A DNA stretch of 5,734 nt from Acidobacteriaceae bacterium (GTDB lineage Bacteria > Acidobacteriota > Terriglobia > Terriglobales > Acidobacteriaceae), in contig PLKY01000307.1 in the NCBI GenBank assembly GCA_003140785.1, positions 38,292-44,025 on the forward strand, written 5' to 3'. The notes beneath the pieces are model-generated. The model was not told the origin of the DNA and did no database searches. It worked only from the letters and a program-made list of their open reading frames with translations. This document shows, piece after piece, positions 1 through 4,993 of this stretch (position 1 is the first letter of the stretch; the number at the start of each line of letters is the position of its first letter). The position numbers were made by a program, and so were the translations under genes.

Positions 1-251
1 ATCTGGCGCTGCAGGTTGCTCGCGTCCACTACGTCGAAATCCACGAGGCCCAGCGTGCCAATGCCGGCGGCGGCTAGGTACAACGCCAGCGGCGAGCCGA
101 GGCCGCCTGTTCCCACGCAAAGTACCTTCGCGGCCTTCAGCTTCTGCTGCCCCTCCATGCCCACCTCGGGCAGAATCAGGTGGCGTGAATAACGCGCGAG
201 ATCGTCAGTCGTCAGCTCAGGCAGTTGAATGGGTTCGGTGATCGTAGGCAT
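1..251 (-). CDS. moeB: MoeB/MoeZ/ThiF-like adenylyltransferase, N-terminal part (cut by window edge)
   Basis: E1-like enzyme that would adenylate the C-terminal glycine of a ubiquitin-like sulfur carrier, preparing it for thiocarboxylate formation in the cytoplasm. Only the first 83 residues are visible; the gene runs off the left edge. Seen directly: the N-terminal RYSRHLILPE block (residues 20-29) typical of MoeB/ThiF, the nucleotide-binding glycine loop GTGGLGS (47-53), the acidic DFD turn (71-73) and NLQRQ (79-83), which contains the conserved arginine of the family. The ATG at 251 is chosen because it places RYSRHL at the usual distance from the N terminus; the ribosome site is weak (GGAT five bases upstream). 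It follows the carrier-protein gene by 81 bases on the same strand, so carrier and activating enzyme are probably co-transcribed. Whether a C-terminal rhodanese domain (MoeZ type) is present cannot be seen. The family is certain; the choice between MoeB, MoeZ and ThiF rests on the cysteine-cluster context. Confidence 0.93.
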   Translation of the reverse strand, partial: MPTITEPIQLPELTTDDLARYSRHLILPEVGMEGQQKLKAAKVLCVGTGGLGSPLALYLAAAGIGTLGLVDFDVVDASNLQRQ

Positions 252-332
252 CTTAGATCCAGTTGTCAGCTATCTGTTGTCGGCTTCCACTCATCGACGA
301 TCAGCGGTGTGTTTGCTTTTGCCCCGAAAGCG

Positions 333-656
333 CTATTGCCTGGACGGCCAGTCCCGCTGAAGGCGCTTACGCCCGCGCTGCCAGCACCCGCCAGCGATCG
401 AGGGGATGATTGACAGCGTGTCATTCTTCGTGACAGACGTTCCCTCCTTCGCGGGAAGATAGCGAACATCCTCGTCGTTCAGATACAGGTTAACAAAGGC
501 GCGTAGTTTACCCTCGCCCGTAAACAGGTGCTTGCGCAGTTCGGGATGCGCCTGCGTGAGGCCGTCGAGCGCCTCGGTGATGGTAGCCGCGTTCACTTCA
601 ACGGCATCCTGCCCGCCCGCAAAAGGGCGCAGCGGCGTTGGAATGAAAATCGTCAT
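333..656 (-). CDS. MoaD/ThiS/CysO-type ubiquitin-like sulfur carrier with 17-residue C-terminal extension
   Basis: Small beta-grasp sulfur carrier of 107 residues. The body resembles mycobacterial CysO: IPTPLRPFAGGQ near the N terminus (5-16), FVNLYLNDEDVRYL (54-67) and the LSIIPSIAGG end (81-90). In this family the chain normally stops at Gly-Gly so that the terminal carboxylate can be adenylated and converted to a thiocarboxylate. Here the frame continues for 17 basic residues (CWQRGRKRL...), to TAG at 333-335. The first extra codon is TGC (384-386), one base from the stop TGA. Either the tail is a pro-sequence that must be cut off, plausibly by the JAMM peptidase encoded at 4557, or the stop was lost by mutation or sequencing error. 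The ATG at 656 is the only reasonable start: an in-frame TAG lies upstream with no other start between. The possible Shine-Dalgarno sites are unusually distant (GGAG 14 bases, AAGGAG 21 bases). The E1-like gene follows. Confidence 0.9.
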   Translation of the reverse strand: MTIFIPTPLRPFAGGQDAVEVNAATITEALDGLTQAHPELRKHLFTGEGKLRAFVNLYLNDEDVRYLPAKEGTSVTKNDTLSIIPSIAGGCWQRGRKRLQRDWPSRQ

Positions 657-752
657 GGAATCGGAAAACTCTCCAATCTCCTTCTAAGATGACACAGCGA
701 GCCGATTGGATTGGGGAAATGCGTCGGGCCACAAACCCACTGATAGAAAACC

Positions 753-779
753 AGCGGCTCCGGGATCGCCGGAGCCGCT
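753..779 (-). terminator. Stem-loop terminator after the second exported-protein gene
   Basis: A perfect 11-bp stem, AGCGGCTCCGG paired with CCGGAGCCGCT, closes a 5-base loop 31 bases past the stop of the 811-1704 gene. On the minus strand it is followed by GGTTTTCT, a short U-rich tract, which fits an intrinsic terminator. It separates this gene from the sulfur-carrier gene, implying that the carrier has its own promoter in the roughly 95 bases between. A near copy lies at 1879-1905. Confidence 0.75.
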
Positions 780-810
780 TCTAGTGAAAGGCTAATTTGG
801 TTTCCAGTCC

Positions 811-1704
811 TTACTGGCCCGAGGGCTTGGGCGCAGCCGCCGACTTGGCGGCAGCCTTGGCAGCGGCCGTTTCGGTGGCCTTGGGTTTCCAGAAGTCAGG
901 GTCGCTCTTGATCCATGCCTCATCGGCATAGCTCTGCTTGGGATTGATGGAGAACAACTCGCTGCGCGAAGACTCCACGGTTTCTCCGTAGAGCTTGTCG
1001 AGCTTGGTCATCCCTTCCTCGCCACCCAACGCTTCTGCGAATTTCTTGCTCTCTGCGAATCCCTGGTCGATGTCAGCCATCGACTTGTCCGCGCTCAGGA
1101 TGATATAGGTCCCGTCCTCAGCGCCGTAGGCAACCTCGTAGGTCGCCCAGTGCGCACTGGTCCCACCTTTTTCATTGGCGTCCTGCACCATCTTGGTCAA
1201 TTGATGCCATTCCTTACGGTGGCCGGGCTTGACGTGGAAGACGGAGACCTCATAGTAGCGGGCATGGGAGATGTCAGGATGAGGGTGGAAGCTCAGCTCT
1301 TCGTCATACGTGGCAACCACTTGGTCAAAATCCTGCAGCAAGTCGCCATCGGCCATCAAATCGTGGTCCAATTCCGCCGATATCGACGGGCTCTTGTCGA
1401 CGATCTTGTTGTCGGCTTCCCAAGCGGCAAACGACGGATAGCGCGTGATAAAGAGCGCTCTTGACTTGCCTGACAGCGAGTTCAGCGCGACGTAGTGGCC
1501 CTGCAGCTTGGCACGGCTCATTGTTGCCACAAAGGCCGATTCGGTTTTGTCGTGGGCCATGCCGGCTCTACCCGGCTTGATAAACTCTCGCGCGATCTGA
1601 ATGACTTTAGGTGGAGCAGCGGGTGCGGATGCATCTTGCGCCGCGGCCGCCAAACTGCCGGCAGCGACGAGGGACAGTCCCAACAGAATTGGGCTGATCT
1701 TCAT
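811..1704 (-). CDS. Exported protein with two predicted alpha/beta-barrel (ABM/NIPSNAP-like) domains, paralogue A
   Basis: A 297-residue protein of unknown function. Residues 1-22 form a clear Sec signal peptide (lysine, hydrophobic core, AAA before Q23), with no lipobox Cys, so the product is probably soluble in the periplasm or secreted. Two similar segments follow, each starting with a beta-strand and a K-P-G turn (IKPGRAG at 42-48; VKPGH in the second half) and leading, after a helix, into aromatic strand motifs (HYVALN; HWATYEVAYG...TYIILSA...S.ADID). This is the pattern of tandem dimeric alpha/beta-barrel domains; the fold call is inference. ADGDLL (118-123) links the halves. DPDFWKPK (268-275) is followed by a low-complexity Ala/Lys/Pro tail (276-297). 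It has an ideal ribosome site, AGGAGG six bases before the ATG. About 40% identical by eye to the protein at 3126-3980. No catalytic motif was recognised. Confidence 0.9.
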   Translation of the reverse strand: MKISPILLGLSLVAAGSLAAAAQDASAPAAPPKVIQIAREFIKPGRAGMAHDKTESAFVATMSRAKLQGHYVALNSLSGKSRALFITRYPSFAAWEADNKIVDKSPSISAELDHDLMADGDLLQDFDQVVATYDEELSFHPHPDISHARYYEVSVFHVKPGHRKEWHQLTKMVQDANEKGGTSAHWATYEVAYGAEDGTYIILSADKSMADIDQGFAESKKFAEALGGEEGMTKLDKLYGETVESSRSELFSINPKQSYADEAWIKSDPDFWKPKATETAAAKAAAKSAAAPKPSGQ

Positions 1705-1878
1705 GGTTAACCTCCTTGACGTGCTCAGAGATCACTTGCGGTAGGGGGAGAGTAGCAGGTGGGCAATCGCGTGTGCTCTGGGGCAGGGCGATTATCGTCT
1801 CCAGCCCGCTTTCAGTAAAGAACTATCTCTTCGGCCTAGGAAAGGTTTGCCTCCGCATTCGATGCTGGACACGAAAGC

Positions 1879-1905
1879 AGCGGAGCCGGGGTTGCCGGAG
1901 CCGCT
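1879..1905 (-). terminator. Imperfect stem-loop, near copy of the 753-779 terminator
   Basis: Matches the 753-779 stem-loop at 23 of 27 positions, but two central bases of one arm differ, giving a 5-bp outer stem, a 2x2 internal loop and a CCGG/CCGG inner stem. On the minus strand it is followed by GCTTTCG. It probably ends transcription from the membrane-protein gene, although it lies 190 bases past that stop, much farther than is usual. It is more naturally placed as the end of the gene remnant at 1950-1994. Confidence 0.5.
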
Positions 1906-1949
1906 GGGAAATGAACAGAGCTAAACAGTCCTATGCATCGAGAAGCCAA

Positions 1950-1994
1950 TTACGGCGTGGCCTTCTTTGCAGCCGCTGCGGGCGCAGAGGGCTT
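1950..1994 (-). pseudogene. Possible remnant: C-terminal tail of a third exported-protein paralogue
   Basis: The minus strand reads KPSAPAAAAKKATP then TAA. This resembles the Lys-Pro plus Ala-rich tails that end paralogue A (WKPKATETAAAKAAAK...) and paralogue B (WKPKTAAPATKSAQ), and a copy of paralogue A's terminator hairpin follows 44 bases later. Upstream of it, no frame shows the conserved NP.QSY...DP.FWKPK block, so only the tail would survive. Low-complexity tails can arise by chance in GC-rich DNA; this is a suggestion only. Confidence 0.2.
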
Positions 1995-2094
1995 CGACCG
2001 TCGGAAAATAATCATCCGAACGCACGACGGCTCCATCATTGGCTCTGCGGACTCACGAGCTTTCAGAACATGCCCAAGAGAGGCTGGGATCGCG

Positions 2095-2844
2095 TTAGCC
2101 GAGAAGCGACTGACCGAATTTGAGCCACCAGGCAGGTGCGCCACGGTAGAGATAGATGAGAAAGATCTGGAAGCCAAACACCAGCGGCAGAGCCACACGA
2201 TAGACCTTGTGAATGCGCCGGTCGACGAGAAGATCACGCGCGACTCCCAGCAGGATCACGCCGTCCACGAAAACGTAATAGAGGCTGTGGTCGAAGATGT
2301 ATTGGATGCGGCCGAAGGGGGCATCCAGCAGCGCGCACGTGGCGATGAACATTAGGCGGCGATGGAGTTCGGGTTTGCGGCGCCAGGCAATCGCGAGAAT
2401 GACGCAGACGCCGAAGATGAGCATGTCGCCAAAGGGAACGCTGAGAAACGTATCGGTGTCGGGGATGTGGAGGATGTGCTTGTCGAAGCGGCCCATGATG
2501 ACAGCGATGACGAAGCCGAGCACGACCATAACGGATGCGAGTCCGACGCCGAACCAGCCGAAGAGGCGATGGATTCGGACGTTGCGCGTGCGCACTAGCG
2601 CCGATTGAAAGATGTAGAACGCCACCCACAAGGAGAAGGCGGCGCCATGAATCCAGAGAAGGATCGGCCGCGGCGGCGCTCCGTGGAAGAGGTTGGCGTC
2701 GATGGTGTGGCTGAATCCCCAGACCACAATCGCGGCGATGAGCAGTGACATGGCGAAGTAGAAGTACTTATCTACCCATTCCCTGAATCCGATTGTGGTA
2801 GCCGGATGTTGCGAGCGGAGGTCGGGCGTGGTGAGCGTATTCAT
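2095..2844 (-). CDS. Multi-pass membrane protein with conserved-looking histidines, function unknown
   Basis: A 249-residue inner-membrane protein with about seven hydrophobic segments: roughly residues 27-48, 61-84, 95-117, 138-155, 163-180 (weaker), 187-206 and 214-233. Notable motifs are WIHGAAFSLW (64-73), RIHRLFGW (90-97), PFGDML (137-142), ELHRRLMFIAT (159-169) and DRRIHKVYR (208-216). Histidines 66, 92, 161 and 212 lie in or at the edges of membrane segments, and RxH/HRR motifs recur. This resembles uncharacterised bacterial membrane families such as DUF2306 and heme-binding membrane proteins, but I cannot assign a family with certainty. The ATG at 2844 is chosen because GGAG lies eight bases upstream and the segment before it in the same frame (to 3033) is polar, Pro/Ser/Gln/Asn-rich and runs through an inverted repeat. 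It lies 281 bases downstream of paralogue B, in the same direction. Confidence 0.85.
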   Translation of the reverse strand: MNTLTTPDLRSQHPATTIGFREWVDKYFYFAMSLLIAAIVVWGFSHTIDANLFHGAPPRPILLWIHGAAFSLWVAFYIFQSALVRTRNVRIHRLFGWFGVGLASVMVVLGFVIAVIMGRFDKHILHIPDTDTFLSVPFGDMLIFGVCVILAIAWRRKPELHRRLMFIATCALLDAPFGRIQYIFDHSLYYVFVDGVILLGVARDLLVDRRIHKVYRVALPLVFGFQIFLIYLYRGAPAWWLKFGQSLLG

Positions 2845-2956
2845 CGTGCTTGCTCCGTTCTTTTGGCCCTGGGGTGGGCCGCTGTTGTGACTGGACCGAA
2901 TAAACGGGGATGAATCGGGCTGCAGGCTGCTCGGCCGATGACGGTTCTGATTTTCA

Positions 2957-3068
2957 GAGCGGTTCCACAATTGCTGTACCCCGAAAGCACCGCCATCAAG
3001 TGGCATTTTCCTCAAGAAAATGACACCTTGCACGATACTTGAAGGGCACGTTAATTGTGGAACCGCTC
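2957..3068. repeat. Perfect 16-bp inverted repeat enclosing an 80-base spacer
   Basis: The left arm, GAGCGGTTCCACAATT (2957-2972), is the exact reverse complement of 3053-3068. The spacer holds its own 7-bp hairpin, CATTTTC/GAAAATG, at 3004-3022. It lies between paralogue B and the membrane-protein gene, directly next to the hairpin at 3071-3101. It could be a miniature inverted-repeat element or a structured leader of the membrane-protein mRNA. No target-site duplication is evident. Confidence 0.8.
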
Positions 3069-3070
3069 GA

Positions 3071-3101
3071 GAGGGACTCCGGCGTCTCGCCGAAGTCCCT
3101 C
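3071..3101 (-). terminator. Strong stem-loop after paralogue B, no U-tract
   Basis: Arms 3071-3084 and 3088-3101 pair over 13 of 14 positions (one C/A mismatch) with a 3-base loop. It begins 24 bases beyond the paralogue B stop, a normal terminator position, but the following minus-strand bases (TCGAGCGG) are not U-rich. It may act as an mRNA 3'-end stabiliser or a partial terminator. Confidence 0.5.
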
Positions 3102-3125
3102 AAACTGACTCAGTCGAACGCACCG

Positions 3126-3980
3126 TTATTGAGCTGACTTAGTAGCCGGAGCTGCGGTTTTCGGCTTCCAGAAGCCGGGATCGGCCTGGATGTAGTCGTC
3201 GGTGACGTAGCTCTGCGCAGGGTTCACCGAATACAACTCGACCCGCTCGGTCTCGATGGACGCCGCGCGAAGCTCACGGATCTTCTTTTTGTCGTCATCG
3301 CTGAGAGCCGCACCGATCTTCGGATCCTCCGAGAAGCGCTGGTCGATTTCTGCCTCGGAATTGGAGGCGGTGAGGAAGACGTACTCGCCTATCGATTCGC
3401 CGTACTCCGTACGGTATGCACCCCAATGTTGCGTGGTCCCGGCTTTGTCGAAGGCGGCCATGTACAACTTCATCAAGTCCTCGAAATCCTTGCCGTGACC
3501 GGGACGAATCTGGACGATGTCGGCTTCCAGGTAGCGGTTTTGCGGGCCCGGCGTCTTGGAGTGGAAGCTCAACTCTGGATCGGAGCTGAAGATTAAGGTG
3601 TGGGCCTCGTTCAGCAAGTCGCCGTCGGCCACGTTGATCCGCTCAAACTCCGATGCGACGGCCGGTGCGTCATAAATTTTGTTGGCCTGCTGCAATTCGT
3701 CAAACGAGTTGAAGGCGCCCAGATAAATGGCCCGCGCGCGGCCGGAGATCGCGTTGTACGCAGTGTAGTGCAAAGGGAACTTGGCCTTTCGCATCGCCTG
3801 GACGAAAGCGCCCTCCGTCTTGTCGTGGGCCAACCCGCCCTTGCCCGGCTTGGGGTACTCCACGATGACCTGCAGATACTTGGGCGTCGAAGCGGTTGGA
3901 GTGGATGCATCTTGCGCCGCGGCCGGCAAAATGCCAGCGACCGCGAGAGACAGTCCCAACACAATTGGGCTGAACTTCAT
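3126..3980 (-). CDS. Exported protein with two predicted alpha/beta-barrel (ABM/NIPSNAP-like) domains, paralogue B
   Basis: A 284-residue protein of unknown function, homologous to the 811-1704 product along its whole length. The signal peptide (1-22, AAA before Q23) is nearly the same. Shared blocks include KPGKGGLAHDKTE (44-56), NKIYD, ADGDLL, ELSFH, RPGHGKDF, HWGAYRTEYG, the AEIDQRF block and NPAQSY...DPGFWKPK (to 274). Two K-P-G-initiated halves suggest a tandem dimeric alpha/beta-barrel fold; this is inferred, and no active-site motif was recognised. The tail after FWKPK is 10 residues, shorter than in paralogue A. AGGAGG lies seven bases before the ATG. Upstream are 576 non-coding bases with a direct-repeat operator-like site (4098-4124) and a structured element (4225-4384), so this gene probably heads its own transcript, with the membrane-protein gene next. 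Confidence 0.9.
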   Translation of the reverse strand: MKFSPIVLGLSLAVAGILPAAAQDASTPTASTPKYLQVIVEYPKPGKGGLAHDKTEGAFVQAMRKAKFPLHYTAYNAISGRARAIYLGAFNSFDELQQANKIYDAPAVASEFERINVADGDLLNEAHTLIFSSDPELSFHSKTPGPQNRYLEADIVQIRPGHGKDFEDLMKLYMAAFDKAGTTQHWGAYRTEYGESIGEYVFLTASNSEAEIDQRFSEDPKIGAALSDDDKKKIRELRAASIETERVELYSVNPAQSYVTDDYIQADPGFWKPKTAAPATKSAQ

Positions 3981-4097
3981 ACGTGAACCTCCTGGATGTA
4001 CGACTCTACTGGCAAATAAGTGAATCGCGGGGAAATGTCGAATCGGAAATCTGCGCGAACCTTACACAACGTTTCTTTCAAAAGCTATGGTTTTTGG

Positions 4098-4124
4098 CTA
4101 AATTCGATCTAAATTCCATCTAAC
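4098..4124. promoter_or_regulatory. Direct repeat CTAAATTC with 11-bp period (operator-like)
   Basis: CTAAATTC occurs at 4098-4105 and 4109-4116, and a partial third copy (CTAA) starts at 4120, giving starts spaced exactly 11 bp apart. Direct repeats with one-helical-turn spacing are the usual target geometry of OmpR/PhoB-family response regulators, including three-copy Pho boxes. The site lies about 120-145 bases upstream of the paralogue B start, in an AT-rich stretch. The regulator is unknown and no clear core promoter was identified. Confidence 0.4.
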
Positions 4125-4224
4125 GGTCCATACCGCTGATTCTGATGCACTTCTCGTCATCCAGATTATCGAACGATTGCCCGAGCATCGAGGTGCTTGG
4201 ACGGAAGAAAAGTTCCTGCGGCGA

Positions 4225-4384
4225 CGGCTACAGCAGATTAGGAAATGGCGTAGCCGGAGCGATTGGCCTCAAGTTGACGCCACCAGCAGGGTCGGGGTCC
4301 CCGGTGACAGGTCTTCGTCACTGGGGTGAAGCGAGCGGCGACCCTGTAAGATCTCCAAACGGACGCAGATTTTCCTAATCTGCT
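4225..4384. other. Nested inverted-repeat element, candidate structured RNA or miniature mobile element
   Basis: Outer arms AGCAGATTAGGAAA (4232-4245) and 4371-4384 are perfect 14-bp reverse complements. Between them are TGGCGT/ACGCCA (4246-4251 with 4277-4282) and a compound stem formed by CAGGGTCG/CGACCCTG (4287-4294 with 4339-4346) and CCCCGGTGAC/GTCACTGGGG (4299-4308 with 4317-4326, one G-T pair). Alternative local hairpins compete: CGGCTAC/GTAGCCG (4225-4231 with 4250-4256) and GCAGATT/AATCTGC (4365-4371 with 4377-4383). The strand is undetermined; on the minus strand it would lie about 250 bases upstream of paralogue B. No known RNA class was recognised. Confidence 0.6.
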
Positions 4385-4556
4385 TTAAGCCAACCAGGAC
4401 GGATGGGCCATTTACGGGGAGACCCTGGAGGAGCGGTTGAGCCTGTGAAGGGGACTCGAAAGGCTGCTGGGAAACGCGCGTGCTCTGGGACAGTCCGGAT
4501 ACCAACGATGGCTGTCTTGTATGTAAAGGGATTTTCGAGGATCGCTCCGGAGCACG

Positions 4557-4991
4557 CTATACGTCGAGTTCGATGGTCTCGTGAACGAATTGCTTGTCTT
4601 CTTCCGTCGTCCCCGCAAGCAAAAACGAATTCGTAACTGCAGCCTTACCCTGCGCGACTTCGGTGATGACGTACGAACAGCCCAGCCAGTGCGCCTCCGC
4701 AAAATCTGTCTGCGACCATTGCGCGGGATGATCGGGATGCGAATGATAGAAACCCGCAATCTCTAGTCCTTTGGTCCGCGCTTCGCGCTGGATCTTTACC
4801 AGTTCCACCGGCGCAATGTGATACCGGTTGTGCGCTGAATCCGTGCGCGTATTGCCCGCCCGCATTGCTGCAACAATCACCCATCCGTTCTCAGCTGGCT
4901 TCCCGAGCAACGCACCGCAGCATTCATGTGGATACGTCTCTTCGCCATGCGCGCGAAGACTTTCATACACAGCCTGCGGCACGCGCAGCAT
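4557..4991 (-). CDS. mec: JAMM/MPN zinc metallopeptidase of the Mec type
   Basis: A 144-residue cytoplasmic M67-family peptidase. The JAMM signature is complete: Glu23 in HECCG, then HSHP with His83 and His85, Ser93 and Asp96 (H-S-H-P-x6-S-x2-D). In mycobacteria the homologous Mec releases cysteine from the CysO-cysteine adduct; in Pseudomonas, QbsD trims a sulfur-carrier tail to expose Gly-Gly. Either job is plausible here because the carrier at 333-656 has a tail. It overlaps the end of the cysteine synthase gene, so the two are translationally coupled. ATG 4991 is used because homologues begin near MLRVPQ; GTG 4997 overlaps the upstream TGA as GTGA and is a real alternative. The TTG at 5009 is unlikely since the ribosome site would then lie inside the gene. 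The gene ends with TAG at 4557-4559. Confidence 0.93.
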   Translation of the reverse strand: MLRVPQAVYESLRAHGEETYPHECCGALLGKPAENGWVIVAAMRAGNTRTDSAHNRYHIAPVELVKIQREARTKGLEIAGFYHSHPDHPAQWSQTDFAEAHWLGCSYVITEVAQGKAAVTNSFLLAGTTEEDKQFVHETIELDV

Positions 4992-4993
4992 GC

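Larger units (their letters stand above)
1705..2094. other. 390-base intergenic region between membrane-protein gene and paralogue A
   Basis: No convincing gene here. The part next to paralogue A (1705-1878) presumably carries its promoter, but no clear -35/-10 pair was found. The rest holds the imperfect hairpin at 1879-1905 and a short stretch (1950-1994) that reads like the tail end of an exported-protein gene. Open frames on the plus strand across 1716-2355 lack a ribosome site and recognisable protein character and overlap the membrane-protein gene. Confidence 0.6.
3981..4556. other. 576-base non-coding region between paralogue B and the Mec-type peptidase gene
   Basis: No credible gene: open frames here lack ribosome sites and protein-like composition. 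Near paralogue B (about 4040-4130) the DNA is clearly more AT-rich than its surroundings, as expected of a promoter region, and holds the 11-bp-period direct repeats. The middle carries the nested inverted-repeat element. The part next to the peptidase gene (4400-4556) shows only a short GCTCCGGAGC palindrome just past that gene's stop and no convincing terminator. Confidence 0.7.

Noticed and set aside
257..280. GACAAC repeated twice upstream of the E1-like gene on the minus strand
   Set aside because: Only two six-base copies 14 bases apart; too short to support a regulatory or repeat claim.
225..413. Plus-strand open frame of 62 codons
   Set aside because: It is antisense to the start of the E1-like gene and the carrier tail, has no ribosome site and no protein-like features.
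1768..1786. 19-base stretch similar (17 of 19) to 4475-4493, both in intergenic DNA
   Set aside because: A match of this quality is expected about once by chance in a window this size, and the flanks align poorly.
1716..2355. Two overlapping plus-strand open frames across the intergenic region
   Set aside because: No Shine-Dalgarno site, skewed Arg/Ser/Cys-rich composition, and one runs antisense into the membrane-protein gene.
2845..3033. N-terminal extension of the membrane protein starting at 3033
   Set aside because: The extra 63 residues are polar and low in conserved character, cross an inverted repeat, and the ATG at 2844 has a better placed ribosome site.
4145..4378. Plus-strand open frame of 77 codons
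   Set aside because: It coincides with the nested inverted repeats, lacks a ribosome site, and its composition looks like translated non-coding DNA.
4232..4384. Retron-type non-coding RNA (flanking inverted repeats around stem-loops)
   Set aside because: No reverse transcriptase gene is present in the window and no other retron hallmarks were found.
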